Made by a program: the position numbers and the translations under genes
Notes under the pieces: generated by a model
What the model was told of the DNA's origin: nothing
Database searches by the model: none
Seen by the model: only the letters and a program-made list of their open reading frames with translations
Part shown: positions 1-5,587 of the stretch, one piece after another
Layout: every line of letters begins with the position of its first letter
Position numbering within the stretch: the first letter of the stretch is position 1
Assembly: GCA_012798975.1 (NCBI GenBank)
Contig: JAAZME010000290.1
Span: forward strand, 1-5,587
Direction of reading: 5' to 3'
DNA from: Gallicola sp.
GTDB taxonomy: Bacteria; Bacillota; Clostridia; Tissierellales; Peptoniphilaceae
DNA: 5,587 nt

Positions 1-1
1 A

Positions 2-1974
2 AAGATCGTTTTAGATGATGTCCTGTTTTTAGAGTCTGGCGACCAATCCCCGCCGACTGTAAAATCGTTGAGAACCAGAATCTGGAAGTAGACGAATCCT
101 CCCTCACAGGAGAATCCGAAAACATCCAGAAAAAAACAGGAGACCCTTTATGGTCCGGCTCTACCGTTACTGCCGGGGCATGCTATGCAAAAGTCACCGC
201 TGTAGGTGCTGATACTATGAGCGGCAAAATCACCCATGAGTCTAAAAAAATAAAGAAAGAAAATTCAAAACTGAACAAATCCCTAAATCATCTTTTAAAA
301 TTTCTAAGTTTGATCATACTTCCTGCAGGAATTCTCCTTTTTGCAAGAACCTTTTTTGTCGGTTCTACCACTGATCTTCCTTCTGCAGCAGTAAAAACTG
401 TATCGGTTATTATCGGCATGATCCCGGAAGGATTAATACTCTTAACCTCCGTCTCCATGGCAGCTGGAGTCGTAGCGATGAGCAGACACCATTCCTTGAT
501 CCAAAAACTTTCCAGTATCGAAACACTGGCTAGAACAAACATCCTCTGTGTCGATAAAACAGGTACTATTACAACTGGAAAAATCAAATTTATGGATCTT
601 CTATTAGTAGAAGGAGATAAAACAATCTCTATAAAGGACCTTACAGCAGAAGAGAAAGATAAACATACCACGATACAAGCAGCTTCTGCCCTTTCCTCCG
701 TCCTACCTGCCGCAAACGAGACACAGAAGTCCCTGCAGAAAACTTTTACACAGAAAACGAACTGGAAAGCTGCCTCTATCCTTCCTTTCTCTTCCGAACG
801 AAAACATTCGAAAGCAGAATTCGAAGGAAAGGGAACTTGGCTTCTAGGAGCTCCCGAATTTATAAACTGCAGCATTCCCGAATCCCTGCAAGAAAAAATA
901 CACTCTCGCCTTCTCGAAGGCTACCGTGTTCTTATCCTTTCCGAAGCAAAAACCTTTGATGAAAAAGAGAGCACTCTTCGAGGTATCCTTATCCTTTCAG
1001 ACGAGCTCCGCACAGATGTAGCTGAAACTTTCGACTATTTCGAAAAACAAAATGTCGAAGTGAAAATCATCTCCGGCGACGATCCCCAAGCAGTTTTCGC
1101 TATCGCAAAAAGATCCGGCATAAAAAACATGAAGAGCTTTGCAAATATGAAACAGGTCGCTGATCAAAACATCCCTGAAAAAGTGAAAACTACTTCCATT
1201 TTCGGAAGAGTCAGTCCTTTCCAAAAGAAAGAAATTCTTCTTGCTCTGCAAAAGCAAGGAAATATCGTCACCATGGTCGGCGACGGGGTAAATGATGTCC
1301 CCGCCTTAAAACAAGCAGACTGCAGTGTCGCTATGGCCGGAGGAAGCGATGCAGCGAAAAACGTATCCCATATTATCCTTCTGAAAAACAACATCGGCTC
1401 TTTGATAAAGGCCGTTTACGAAGGAAGAAGAATTATCAACAACATCCATCGAGTAGCCTCTTTATTCTTAGTAAAGACCACTTACTCTGCGATCCTTGCT
1501 GTATTCTTTGTCTTCTGGGGAAAAGATTATCCGATTATGCCCATCCAGATGTCTTTAATCAACGCACTCACCATCGGGATTCCTTCCTTCTTCCTGGCAT
1601 TAAAACCGAATCGTGAACGTGTATCCGGAAGCTTTTTAGATAATGCTGTGAAAACCTCCATCCCTATCGGTATGGCAACAGCAGCAGTGATGATTTTACT
1701 TCAGGCAGCCTCAACCGTCATAGACATTCCCGACCCGGCTCTTTCCACAATGTCTGCAGCCGTTCTTTCCTCAGCGGGAATCTTAGCCTTATTTGTAAAC
1801 TGCACGCCCTACACCTTGTCAAACACGATCTTGTTTGCAGGCTGTACTATAGCATTGATCGGTTCTATGCTCTTTGGCGGAAAGCTGATATTCATGACCT
1901 CTCTTACATTAATTCAGCTTGTGGTCTTAGCAGTGCTTATCGCATCCGTCTTTGGACTATATAAGCTCACATAA
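2..1974 (+). CDS. CtpE-like cation-transporting P-type ATPase, 5' partial, frame broken near position 45
   Basis: This is a membrane pump that uses ATP through a phospho-aspartate intermediate. Positions 2-46 (reading KIVLDDVLFLESGDQ) and the frame from 46 onward (IPADCKIV, then TGES at 106-117) are consecutive parts of one actuator domain, but they lie in different frames. Numbering from the ATG at 217, the PEG of membrane helix 4 is residues 70-72, the phosphorylated Asp of DKTGT is D113, the nucleotide-binding GAPE is about 211-214, SGDD is 286-289, GRVSPFQK starts at 330 and GDGVND is 355-360. About six hydrophobic segments follow to the TAA stop. The order and the IGMIPEGL, SSIETLAR and ALTIGIPSFFLAL segments resemble the CtpE group, whose mycobacterial member is linked to calcium uptake; the ion here is inferred only. 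Roughly 100 or more N-terminal residues lie outside the window. The ATG at 217 falls after TGES, so it cannot be the native start. If the frameshift is real, this is a pseudogene. Confidence 0.9.
44..48 (+). other. Apparent one-base deletion (frameshift) in the P-type ATPase
   Basis: Frame 2 reads ...LESGDQ up to position 46 and would then run to a TAG stop at 89-91. Frame 1 picks up the expected IPADCKIV from position 46. Adding one A to the CAATCCCC segment would give GGC GAC CAA ATC CCC GCC GAC and restore the canonical GDQIPAD actuator sequence. No slippery heptamer of the X XXY YYZ type is visible here, so programmed frameshifting is unlikely. Either a real inactivating mutation or a sequencing or assembly error would explain it. 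Confidence 0.85.
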
Positions 1975-1991
1975 AGCTCTGTTTCAAAAAC

Positions 1992-2030
1992 AGTACATCA
2001 GCTGCTACTAAAAACTCAGCCAGATGTACT
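1992..2030 (+). other. Inverted repeat (hairpin) between ATPase and amidase
   Basis: The arm AGTACATC (1992-1999) is perfectly complementary to GATGTACT (2023-2030). Inside it, GCTG (2001-2004) pairs with CAGC (2017-2020), leaving a 12-base loop. No T-run follows, so it is not a canonical intrinsic terminator. The right arm contains the ATG at 2024, the only in-frame ATG near the amidase N-terminus. The hairpin could therefore mask that start, protect the ATPase mRNA 3' end, or attenuate transcription. The pairing is seen; any function is inference. Confidence 0.5.
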
Positions 2031-3592
2031 ATCATAAAACAAAAATTGAAAGAAAAAAACAATGCTTAAAAAAACTCATCCTAGGACTTCTTGCCCTGTT
2101 TCTTCTAGCTGGAGGGGGGATCCTCTTTTTTCTCTCCACACTTGCGCCCGCTCAGGAGGAATATATAAGCTACGACAAAGAAAAACAGATCGCCCTCATC
2201 GACAAACAGCTTGAAGGGATCGATCTTGAAAAAGTCCGCAAAAAAGAAAAGTTGATTAAGGAAAAAAGCATCGATGAAATCCAAAACTCCATCGCAAAAA
2301 ACGAACTGACTTATACGGAACTCACCGCCTTTTATCTCGATCGGATCAAAACCTACGACGCTGGAGCAAAAGGCATCAACGCTGTTTCAGAGATAAACCC
2401 GAAAGCTATAGAAGAAGCAAAAGCCCATGACTTAAAAAAGGACACCCCGAAAGGAGTCTCCGGCATCCCTGTTTTGATTAAAGATAATGTGAATACGAAT
2501 ACCTTGCCCACAAGCGGCGGAGCTTATGCCTTAAAAGACTTCACTCCGAAAAACAACGCAGATCTTGTAGACGCACTTCAGAAACACGGTGCTATCCTCC
2601 TTGGAAAATCAAACTTATCGGAAATGGCAAACTTTATGGCAAGAAAAATGCCCAGCGGATACAGTTCAAAAACAGGTCAAACCCATAATCCTTTTGACCC
2701 CATAGAACTATCTCCCGAAGGCTCGAGCTCTGGAAGCGGTGCAGCCCTTGCAGCAAACTTTGCTTCTATCGCCATCGGCACAGAAACAACAGGCTCCATT
2801 ATAGCGCCTTCAGCAGTCCATTCCCTTGCAGGCTTTAAACCGACAAAAGATTCTATCTCCACAAAAGGAATCCTTCCCCTGTCTTCGACAATAGACACAG
2901 CAGGTGCCATGGCTAAAAATGTTAAAGATGCACTTCGCTTATACAACGCCTCCCTGTCCGATCCTAAAAAAGAAATCTCTGATCATCTAGACGAAAACTT
3001 TATAAAAGGAAAAAGAATCGGCCTCGTCTCCGGGAATCAAGATCAACTCCTTGAAGAAAAACTCAAAACTGCCGGTGCTGAAGTTGTTGCGATCTCGTTA
3101 GATGAAAAAAATATCGACAACGGCTTTATTATCGATCAGGATTTTAAAAAGGACTTAAACAAATACCTAAAAGAGAATAATGCCCCTGTAAAAAGTCTGG
3201 AAGAACTCATCCGCTTTAACGAGAAAGATTTAAAAAGAAGAGCAAAGTACGGACAAGACCTGATCGAATCCGCTAATGATGTAAAAGATTTCGACCGTAA
3301 AAAAGTGGACTCCATGGTAAAAGATGCAAAAACCAGATTAAATAAAACGCTCGACGAAAACAAACTCGATGCCATTGTCTTCTTAAACAACGACGGTGTT
3401 CTCTTGCCTTCTGTAGCAGGATTTCCTGAATTTACTGTACCGGCAGGAATAACTGAAAAAGGCACCCCCGCCGGAGCTACCTTCGTGACAAAAGAAAAGG
3501 AAGACGAAAAAATTCTAAACCTCGCTTACAGCTTTGAGCAGAAAACGAAAGCAAGAGTTGTGCCTGAAAGATATTTAAAAGATAGGGAGTAG
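2024..3592 (+). CDS. Amidase signature family protein, secreted or membrane-anchored
   Basis: A serine hydrolase of the amidase signature family, which hydrolyses amide (C-N) bonds with a Ser-cisSer-Lys triad. The 522 residues begin with a basic stretch and a hydrophobic segment at about 16-38, then an A-P-A at 41-43 that could be a signal peptidase site. The catalytic part would thus sit outside the membrane, either released or anchored. The triad is visible: Lys153 in VLIKDN, the cis-Ser probably Ser234 in GSSSGSG, and the nucleophile Ser258 in GTETTGSI. This GSSSGSG/TETTGS form is typical of Bacillota amidases rather than of GatA, and no GatB or GatC lies beside it, so a tRNA amidotransferase role is unlikely. 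The substrate is unknown. The start is uncertain: the ATG at 2024 has no Shine-Dalgarno sequence and lies in a hairpin arm, while an ATG at 2062 is out of frame by one base of a 7-A run. It may be co-transcribed with the ATPase 49 bases upstream. The stop is TAG. Confidence 0.9.
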   Translation: MYYHKTKIERKKQCLKKLILGLLALFLLAGGGILFFLSTLAPAQEEYISYDKEKQIALIDKQLEGIDLEKVRKKEKLIKEKSIDEIQNSIAKNELTYTELTAFYLDRIKTYDAGAKGINAVSEINPKAIEEAKAHDLKKDTPKGVSGIPVLIKDNVNTNTLPTSGGAYALKDFTPKNNADLVDALQKHGAILLGKSNLSEMANFMARKMPSGYSSKTGQTHNPFDPIELSPEGSSSGSGAALAANFASIAIGTETTGSIIAPSAVHSLAGFKPTKDSISTKGILPLSSTIDTAGAMAKNVKDALRLYNASLSDPKKEISDHLDENFIKGKRIGLVSGNQDQLLEEKLKTAGAEVVAISLDEKNIDNGFIIDQDFKKDLNKYLKENNAPVKSLEELIRFNEKDLKRRAKYGQDLIESANDVKDFDRKKVDSMVKDAKTRLNKTLDENKLDAIVFLNNDGVLLPSVAGFPEFTVPAGITEKGTPAGATFVTKEKEDEKILNLAYSFEQKTKARVVPERYLKDRE

Positions 3593-3601
3593 GGAAAAGG
3601 C

Positions 3602-3662
3602 GGGATTGCTTCGCAACCCAGGCAGGATCCCTGACGGGACCTAGGCTTTAGGCGGCACGCCT
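3602..3662. repeat. GC-rich cluster of three consecutive hairpins (REP-like intergenic element)
   Basis: Starting ten bases after the amidase stop, three hairpins follow one another. The first pairs GGG-TTGC with GCAACCC (3602-3619), with a bulged A at 3605. The second pairs AGG-TCCC with GGGACCT (3624-3642), with a bulged A at 3627 and loop TGAC. The third pairs AGGCG with CGCCT (3650-3662) around a 3-base loop. The stretch is much richer in G+C than its surroundings, and a related GGCGGC motif recurs at 3665-3670. No T-run follows on the plus strand, so it is not a standard terminator, though it could stabilise or end the amidase transcript. It may be a dispersed repeat; one copy alone cannot show this. 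Confidence 0.5.
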
Positions 3663-3706
3663 TTGGCGGCCAGGAAGGGAAAAAAATAGGAAATAGGATT
3701 AAAAAA

Positions 3707-3736
3707 AGAGTGGAAGAGTGGAAGAGTGGAAGAGTG
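3707..3736. repeat. 8-bp tandem repeat, unit AGAGTGGA, about 3.75 copies
   Basis: Three exact copies of AGAGTGGA (3707-3714, 3715-3722, 3723-3730) are followed by a partial fourth (AGAGTG, 3731-3736). A degenerate GAGTG/AAGTG continuation runs to about 3755. The repeat sits in a strongly purine-biased stretch from about 3672 to 3755. A unit of 8 does not preserve a reading frame, which fits non-coding DNA and a slippage-prone, length-variable locus. Confidence 0.8.
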
Positions 3737-3815
3737 CAGAGTGAGAAAGTGAAGTTGTGGTCGGAAATAAGAAGGGCGTTTATTTTCTAGGTTATAAAAA
3801 AGGCGTCCTTAGGTT

Positions 3816-3854
3816 CCCCCTTGCTTTTAAACAGTTACAGGGTTACAAAGGGGG
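3816..3854. repeat. C-run/G-run inverted repeat
   Basis: CCCCCTTG (3816-3823) can pair with CAAAGGGGG (3846-3854) with one bulged A, enclosing 22 bases. The G-run continues to 3856. It could be a weak hairpin in the intergenic gap, but homopolymer arms pair easily by chance. Confidence 0.35.
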
Positions 3855-3916
3855 GGCTAGGGGTAAAACTAAGACTTTTTTTCATATTGTGAAAGCATTG
3901 AAAAGCAATAGTTGTA

Positions 3917-3966
3917 TTCCTGTGATTTCATTAAAGGAAAGTTTTTATTTTATGAAATCATAGGAA
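3917..3966. repeat. 15-bp near-perfect inverted repeat
   Basis: TTCCTGTGATTTCAT (3917-3931) and ATGAAATCATAGGAA (3952-3966) are complementary at 14 of 15 positions. The exception, 3922 with 3961, is a G-T pair that would still form a wobble in RNA transcribed from the plus strand. The loop is 20 AT-rich bases. No T-run follows on either strand, so it is not a classical intrinsic terminator. Possible roles are an mRNA 3'-end structure, a small palindromic mobile remnant or a protein-binding site. Confidence 0.6.
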
Positions 3967-4015
3967 CACTCGAATAAAGCCTCTGTATACTACTGATAAT
4001 CACATAGTGTGTTGC

Positions 4016-4052
4016 AAAAAAAGATCGGAGTTCACTTAAATCCTATCTTTTT
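4016..4052 (-). terminator. Rho-independent terminator of the histidine kinase operon
   Basis: The arms AAAAAGAT-C-GGA (4018-4029) and TCC-T-ATCTTTTT (4041-4052) pair over 8 + 3 bases around one mismatch, with an 11-base loop. Read on the minus strand, the hairpin ends in a run of seven T (complement of 4016-4022). It begins three bases after the kinase stop codon. The A/T symmetry could let it also stop rightward transcription from the amidase side, but the stem is AT-rich and that is less certain. Confidence 0.75.
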
Positions 4053-4055
4053 GTA

Positions 4056-5414
4056 TTAAAAAATATGAAGGATTTGATAGATTCCTAAAGGAATTTTTAG
4101 AATCACTTGTGCCCCTTTATCTTCAGTCCGATTTTGAATCTTTAACGCTCCGCCATGTCTTTTTACAATGCTCTCCGCGATAGAAATTCCCATTCCAAGA
4201 TGTTCTCCAGATTCCTTAGTTTCTGTATAGAACACTTCTTTTCCTCTTCGTAAGGCCTCTTTTGAAAATCCCTTTCCGTTGTCACGCACTTCTATAAAGA
4301 AACTCTTCTCTTCGGCATAAAAGAAGAGTTCTATCTTTCCCTTATTCTCTGTAAAACGGATACTATTATTTAAAAGATTAAAAACTCCTCGTTTTAACTC
4401 TTCAAAATCTCCTTTAAACCTTTCCGGAAGTTTATCTCTATAAACTTTGAAACTCCGCTGATTTTTTCTGCAGAGAATATCCCCTTCTTCTTCTATACGA
4501 TTCACGAACTCCACCGTATCGATCCAGCTATAGTCCTCAAAGACTAGCGGATCATTTGCAGTGTGGCTTTTCAGCATCGCTAGATACTCCTCTATTCTAT
4601 GAATATTATTAATGACTGTTTTATGATAAGGATTCGCATCCTCTTCCTCCATCATTAGTTCCATGCTTCCTTTAATAATCGCAAGAGGTGTATTGATGTC
4701 ATGGGTGATAGAGGCAACCTGCTGCAGTCTTTCCTTTTCCATAGCCCACTGCTCTTCCAAAGATTTCTTTAAAGCTTCTTTCATACTGTCTAAAGAATCG
4801 ATCGCTGCATTAAACTCCACAATAGAAGAAGCTTGAGCTGTAAAGTCAAGATCCTGGGCTTTGATTTTCTCCGTCATTTGAAGAATCGAGTCGATTTCTC
4901 CCTTCATCTTTTTCTTAAAAAGGTAGCTGATCCCTAAAGCCAAAATCACATTTATAAGAATCGGCACCATAATATATAACAGCTCTGGACTCGGCAGCAC
5001 TCTATTGAGCACCGGGTCGGAATATTTCGCTTTTAGATCATATTGAACGAAAATCACATCTTCCGCTCTTTCAATTTTCATATAAAAGTATCTATTTCCA
5101 TTTCCCTCTTTCGCTAATTCATAGTCCTTTATTCCTTCTTCACCCATATTCGTATCTTTTTGATTTCCGTCTTTGTCCAGAACTAGATATTTCCCCGGAA
5201 ACGGTATATCCTTATAATTTGTCTCTCCTTTTTCTAACGAATCTCGATTATTTCTGACGTAATTTTCTACAAAATTTGCTGGAAGGATTCCACCGTTATT
5301 TAAACCATACATAAAAAAGGATACAGACAGGATGAAGATGAAGGATGCCGCGAACACAAAGATCAGCAGGTACTTTAGAAATACAAATGTTACAGATCTT
5401 CTATTTAACGCCAT
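4056..5414 (-). CDS. Two-component sensor histidine kinase
   Basis: A membrane sensor kinase that autophosphorylates on histidine and passes the phosphate to the response regulator encoded just upstream. Its 452 residues run: membrane helix about 12-36, extracytoplasmic sensor region about 37-143, second helix about 144-166, and a HAMP-like linker with a helical, charged stretch to about 230. The phospho-acceptor H-box follows with His238 in ASITHDINTPLAIIKG. The ATPase domain has the N-box with N346 and N350 in NLLNNSIRFT, the G1 box D378-G-K-G in RDNGKGF, and G2 G407-M-G in LGMGISIAESIV. All key residues are present, so it should be active. The sensor region matches no input domain I recognise; the signal is unknown. 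The ATG at 5414 is supported by AGGA and GGAG sequences about 5-11 bases upstream, and it overlaps the regulator gene by 10 bases, suggesting translational coupling. The last ten residues extend slightly past the usual kinase end. Confidence 0.95.
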   Translation of the reverse strand: MALNRRSVTFVFLKYLLIFVFAASFIFILSVSFFMYGLNNGGILPANFVENYVRNNRDSLEKGETNYKDIPFPGKYLVLDKDGNQKDTNMGEEGIKDYELAKEGNGNRYFYMKIERAEDVIFVQYDLKAKYSDPVLNRVLPSPELLYIMVPILINVILALGISYLFKKKMKGEIDSILQMTEKIKAQDLDFTAQASSIVEFNAAIDSLDSMKEALKKSLEEQWAMEKERLQQVASITHDINTPLAIIKGSMELMMEEEDANPYHKTVINNIHRIEEYLAMLKSHTANDPLVFEDYSWIDTVEFVNRIEEEGDILCRKNQRSFKVYRDKLPERFKGDFEELKRGVFNLLNNSIRFTENKGKIELFFYAEEKSFFIEVRDNGKGFSKEALRRGKEVFYTETKESGEHLGMGISIAESIVKRHGGALKIQNRTEDKGAQVILKIPLGIYQILHIF

Positions 5415-5587
5415 TTATATCCTACTCCCCACACTGTCTTTATCGGGTCCAGCTGAATTTCGCCGAACTTGTCTCGAATATTCTTGATATGAACACGGAT
5501 CGCCCCTTCATTACTTTCGCTGTCGTATCCAAAAACTGATTCCAGAATGCTTTCTAAAGTAAATACCTGTCCTTTATGCCTGAAAAG
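5405..5587 (-). CDS. Response regulator, OmpR/PhoB type, C-terminal part only
   Basis: The right edge cuts this gene; only the last 60 codons are in the window. Read on the minus strand from 5587, the frame gives LFRHKGQVFTLESILESVFG and then the recognition-helix region GAIRVHIKNIRDKFG. It finishes with the typical winged-helix ending IKTVWGVGYKWR and a TAA stop at 5405-5407. This is the DNA-binding end of an OmpR/PhoB-family regulator, which binds promoter DNA when phosphorylated on its receiver domain (outside the window). Its stop overlaps the kinase start (ATG at 5412-5414), so the two form one operon and are almost certainly cognate partners. Its targets cannot be read from this window. 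Confidence 0.93.
   Translation of the reverse strand, partial: LFRHKGQVFTLESILESVFGYDSESNEGAIRVHIKNIRDKFGEIQLDPIKTVWGVGYKWR
5415..5428 (-). promoter_or_regulatory. Ribosome binding site of the histidine kinase inside the regulator gene
   Basis: On the minus strand GGAG (5425-5428) and AGGA (5420-5423) precede the kinase ATG by 10 and 5 bases. Both lie in the last codons of the response regulator gene. They support the ATG at 5414 as the kinase start and a coupled translation mechanism. Confidence 0.6.

Larger units (their letters stand above)
3593..4055. other. 463-base intergenic region with no convincing gene
   Basis: This is the convergent gap between the amidase and the histidine kinase. 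From left to right it contains the GC-rich triple hairpin, the 8-bp tandem repeat, a C-run/G-run inverted repeat (3816-3823 with 3846-3854), a near-perfect 15-bp inverted repeat (3917-3966) and the kinase terminator (4016-4052). The only sizeable open frame, 3757-3963 with a GTG start, lacks a good ribosome binding site and resembles no family I recognise. No promoter with both boxes well spaced was seen. Confidence 0.7.

Noticed and set aside
38..60. Programmed ribosomal frameshift in the ATPase
   Set aside because: The direction would be -1, but no X XXY YYZ heptamer is present, and a single added A restores the conserved GDQIPAD sequence exactly.
288..1394. Three minus-strand open frames (288-875, 997-1257, 1164-1394) opposite the ATPase
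   Set aside because: They lie antisense to a frame with clear P-type ATPase motifs, and their translations show no recognisable domain.
2471..2812. Amidase as GatA of the tRNA amidotransferase
   Set aside because: It has an N-terminal membrane or signal segment, the GSSSGSG variant signature, and no gatB or gatC neighbour.
2677..3465. Two minus-strand open frames (2677-2946, 3136-3465) opposite the amidase
   Set aside because: They are antisense to well-supported amidase coding sequence and have low-complexity Ser/Phe/Leu-rich translations.
3602..3662. Hairpin cluster as the intrinsic terminator of the amidase
   Set aside because: No T-run follows any of the three stems on the plus strand; the downstream bases are G/A-rich.
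3757..3963. 68-codon plus-strand open frame with a GTG start
   Set aside because: No clear ribosome binding site, odd composition, no family resemblance, and its 3' end lies inside the 15-bp inverted repeat; it fits non-coding DNA better.
3995..4000. GATAAT as a promoter -10 box
   Set aside because: No acceptable -35 box lies about 17 bases upstream (GAATAA there), and it would point into the antisense strand of the kinase.
5345..5539. 64-codon plus-strand open frame
   Set aside because: It is antisense to the kinase start and the response regulator C-terminus, both of which are clearly coding on the minus strand.

Overview
The window looks like ordinary chromosomal DNA of a low-to-moderate GC Gram-positive bacterium (Bacillota, probably a Clostridia-like lineage). 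This rests on AT-leaning, A-rich codon use, a Gram-positive style two-component pair, a CtpE-type P-type ATPase and a secreted or membrane-anchored amidase with the GSSSGSG form of the amidase signature. The exact taxon cannot be fixed from the sequence.

Layout: positions 2-1974 (+) hold most of a CtpE-like cation-transporting P-type ATPase. Its N-terminus lies beyond the left edge, and its reading frame is broken near position 45 by what looks like a one-base deletion. About 50 bases later an amidase-signature enzyme (2024-3592, +) follows in the same direction. It has an N-terminal membrane or signal segment and a complete Lys-Ser-Ser triad, but its start is poorly defined. Positions 3593-4055 carry no convincing gene. 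They hold a GC-rich cluster of three hairpins, an 8-bp tandem repeat in a purine-rich stretch, two further inverted repeats and an AT-rich terminator. From the right edge, reading leftward, come the C-terminus of an OmpR/PhoB-type response regulator (5405-5587, -) and its overlapping sensor histidine kinase (4056-5414, -). The kinase ends three bases before the terminator.

How the genes relate: the ATPase and amidase may share a transcript, although a hairpin sits between them and no shared pathway is evident. The regulator and kinase are clearly one two-component operon, translationally coupled by a 10-base overlap and convergent with the ATPase/amidase pair. Nothing in the sequence shows that this system controls its neighbours.

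I did not find an obviously new multi-gene system. The points most worth checking are the ATPase frameshift, the conflict at the amidase start (an ATG inside a hairpin arm, and a better-looking out-of-frame ATG before a 7-A run), and the structured intergenic region.
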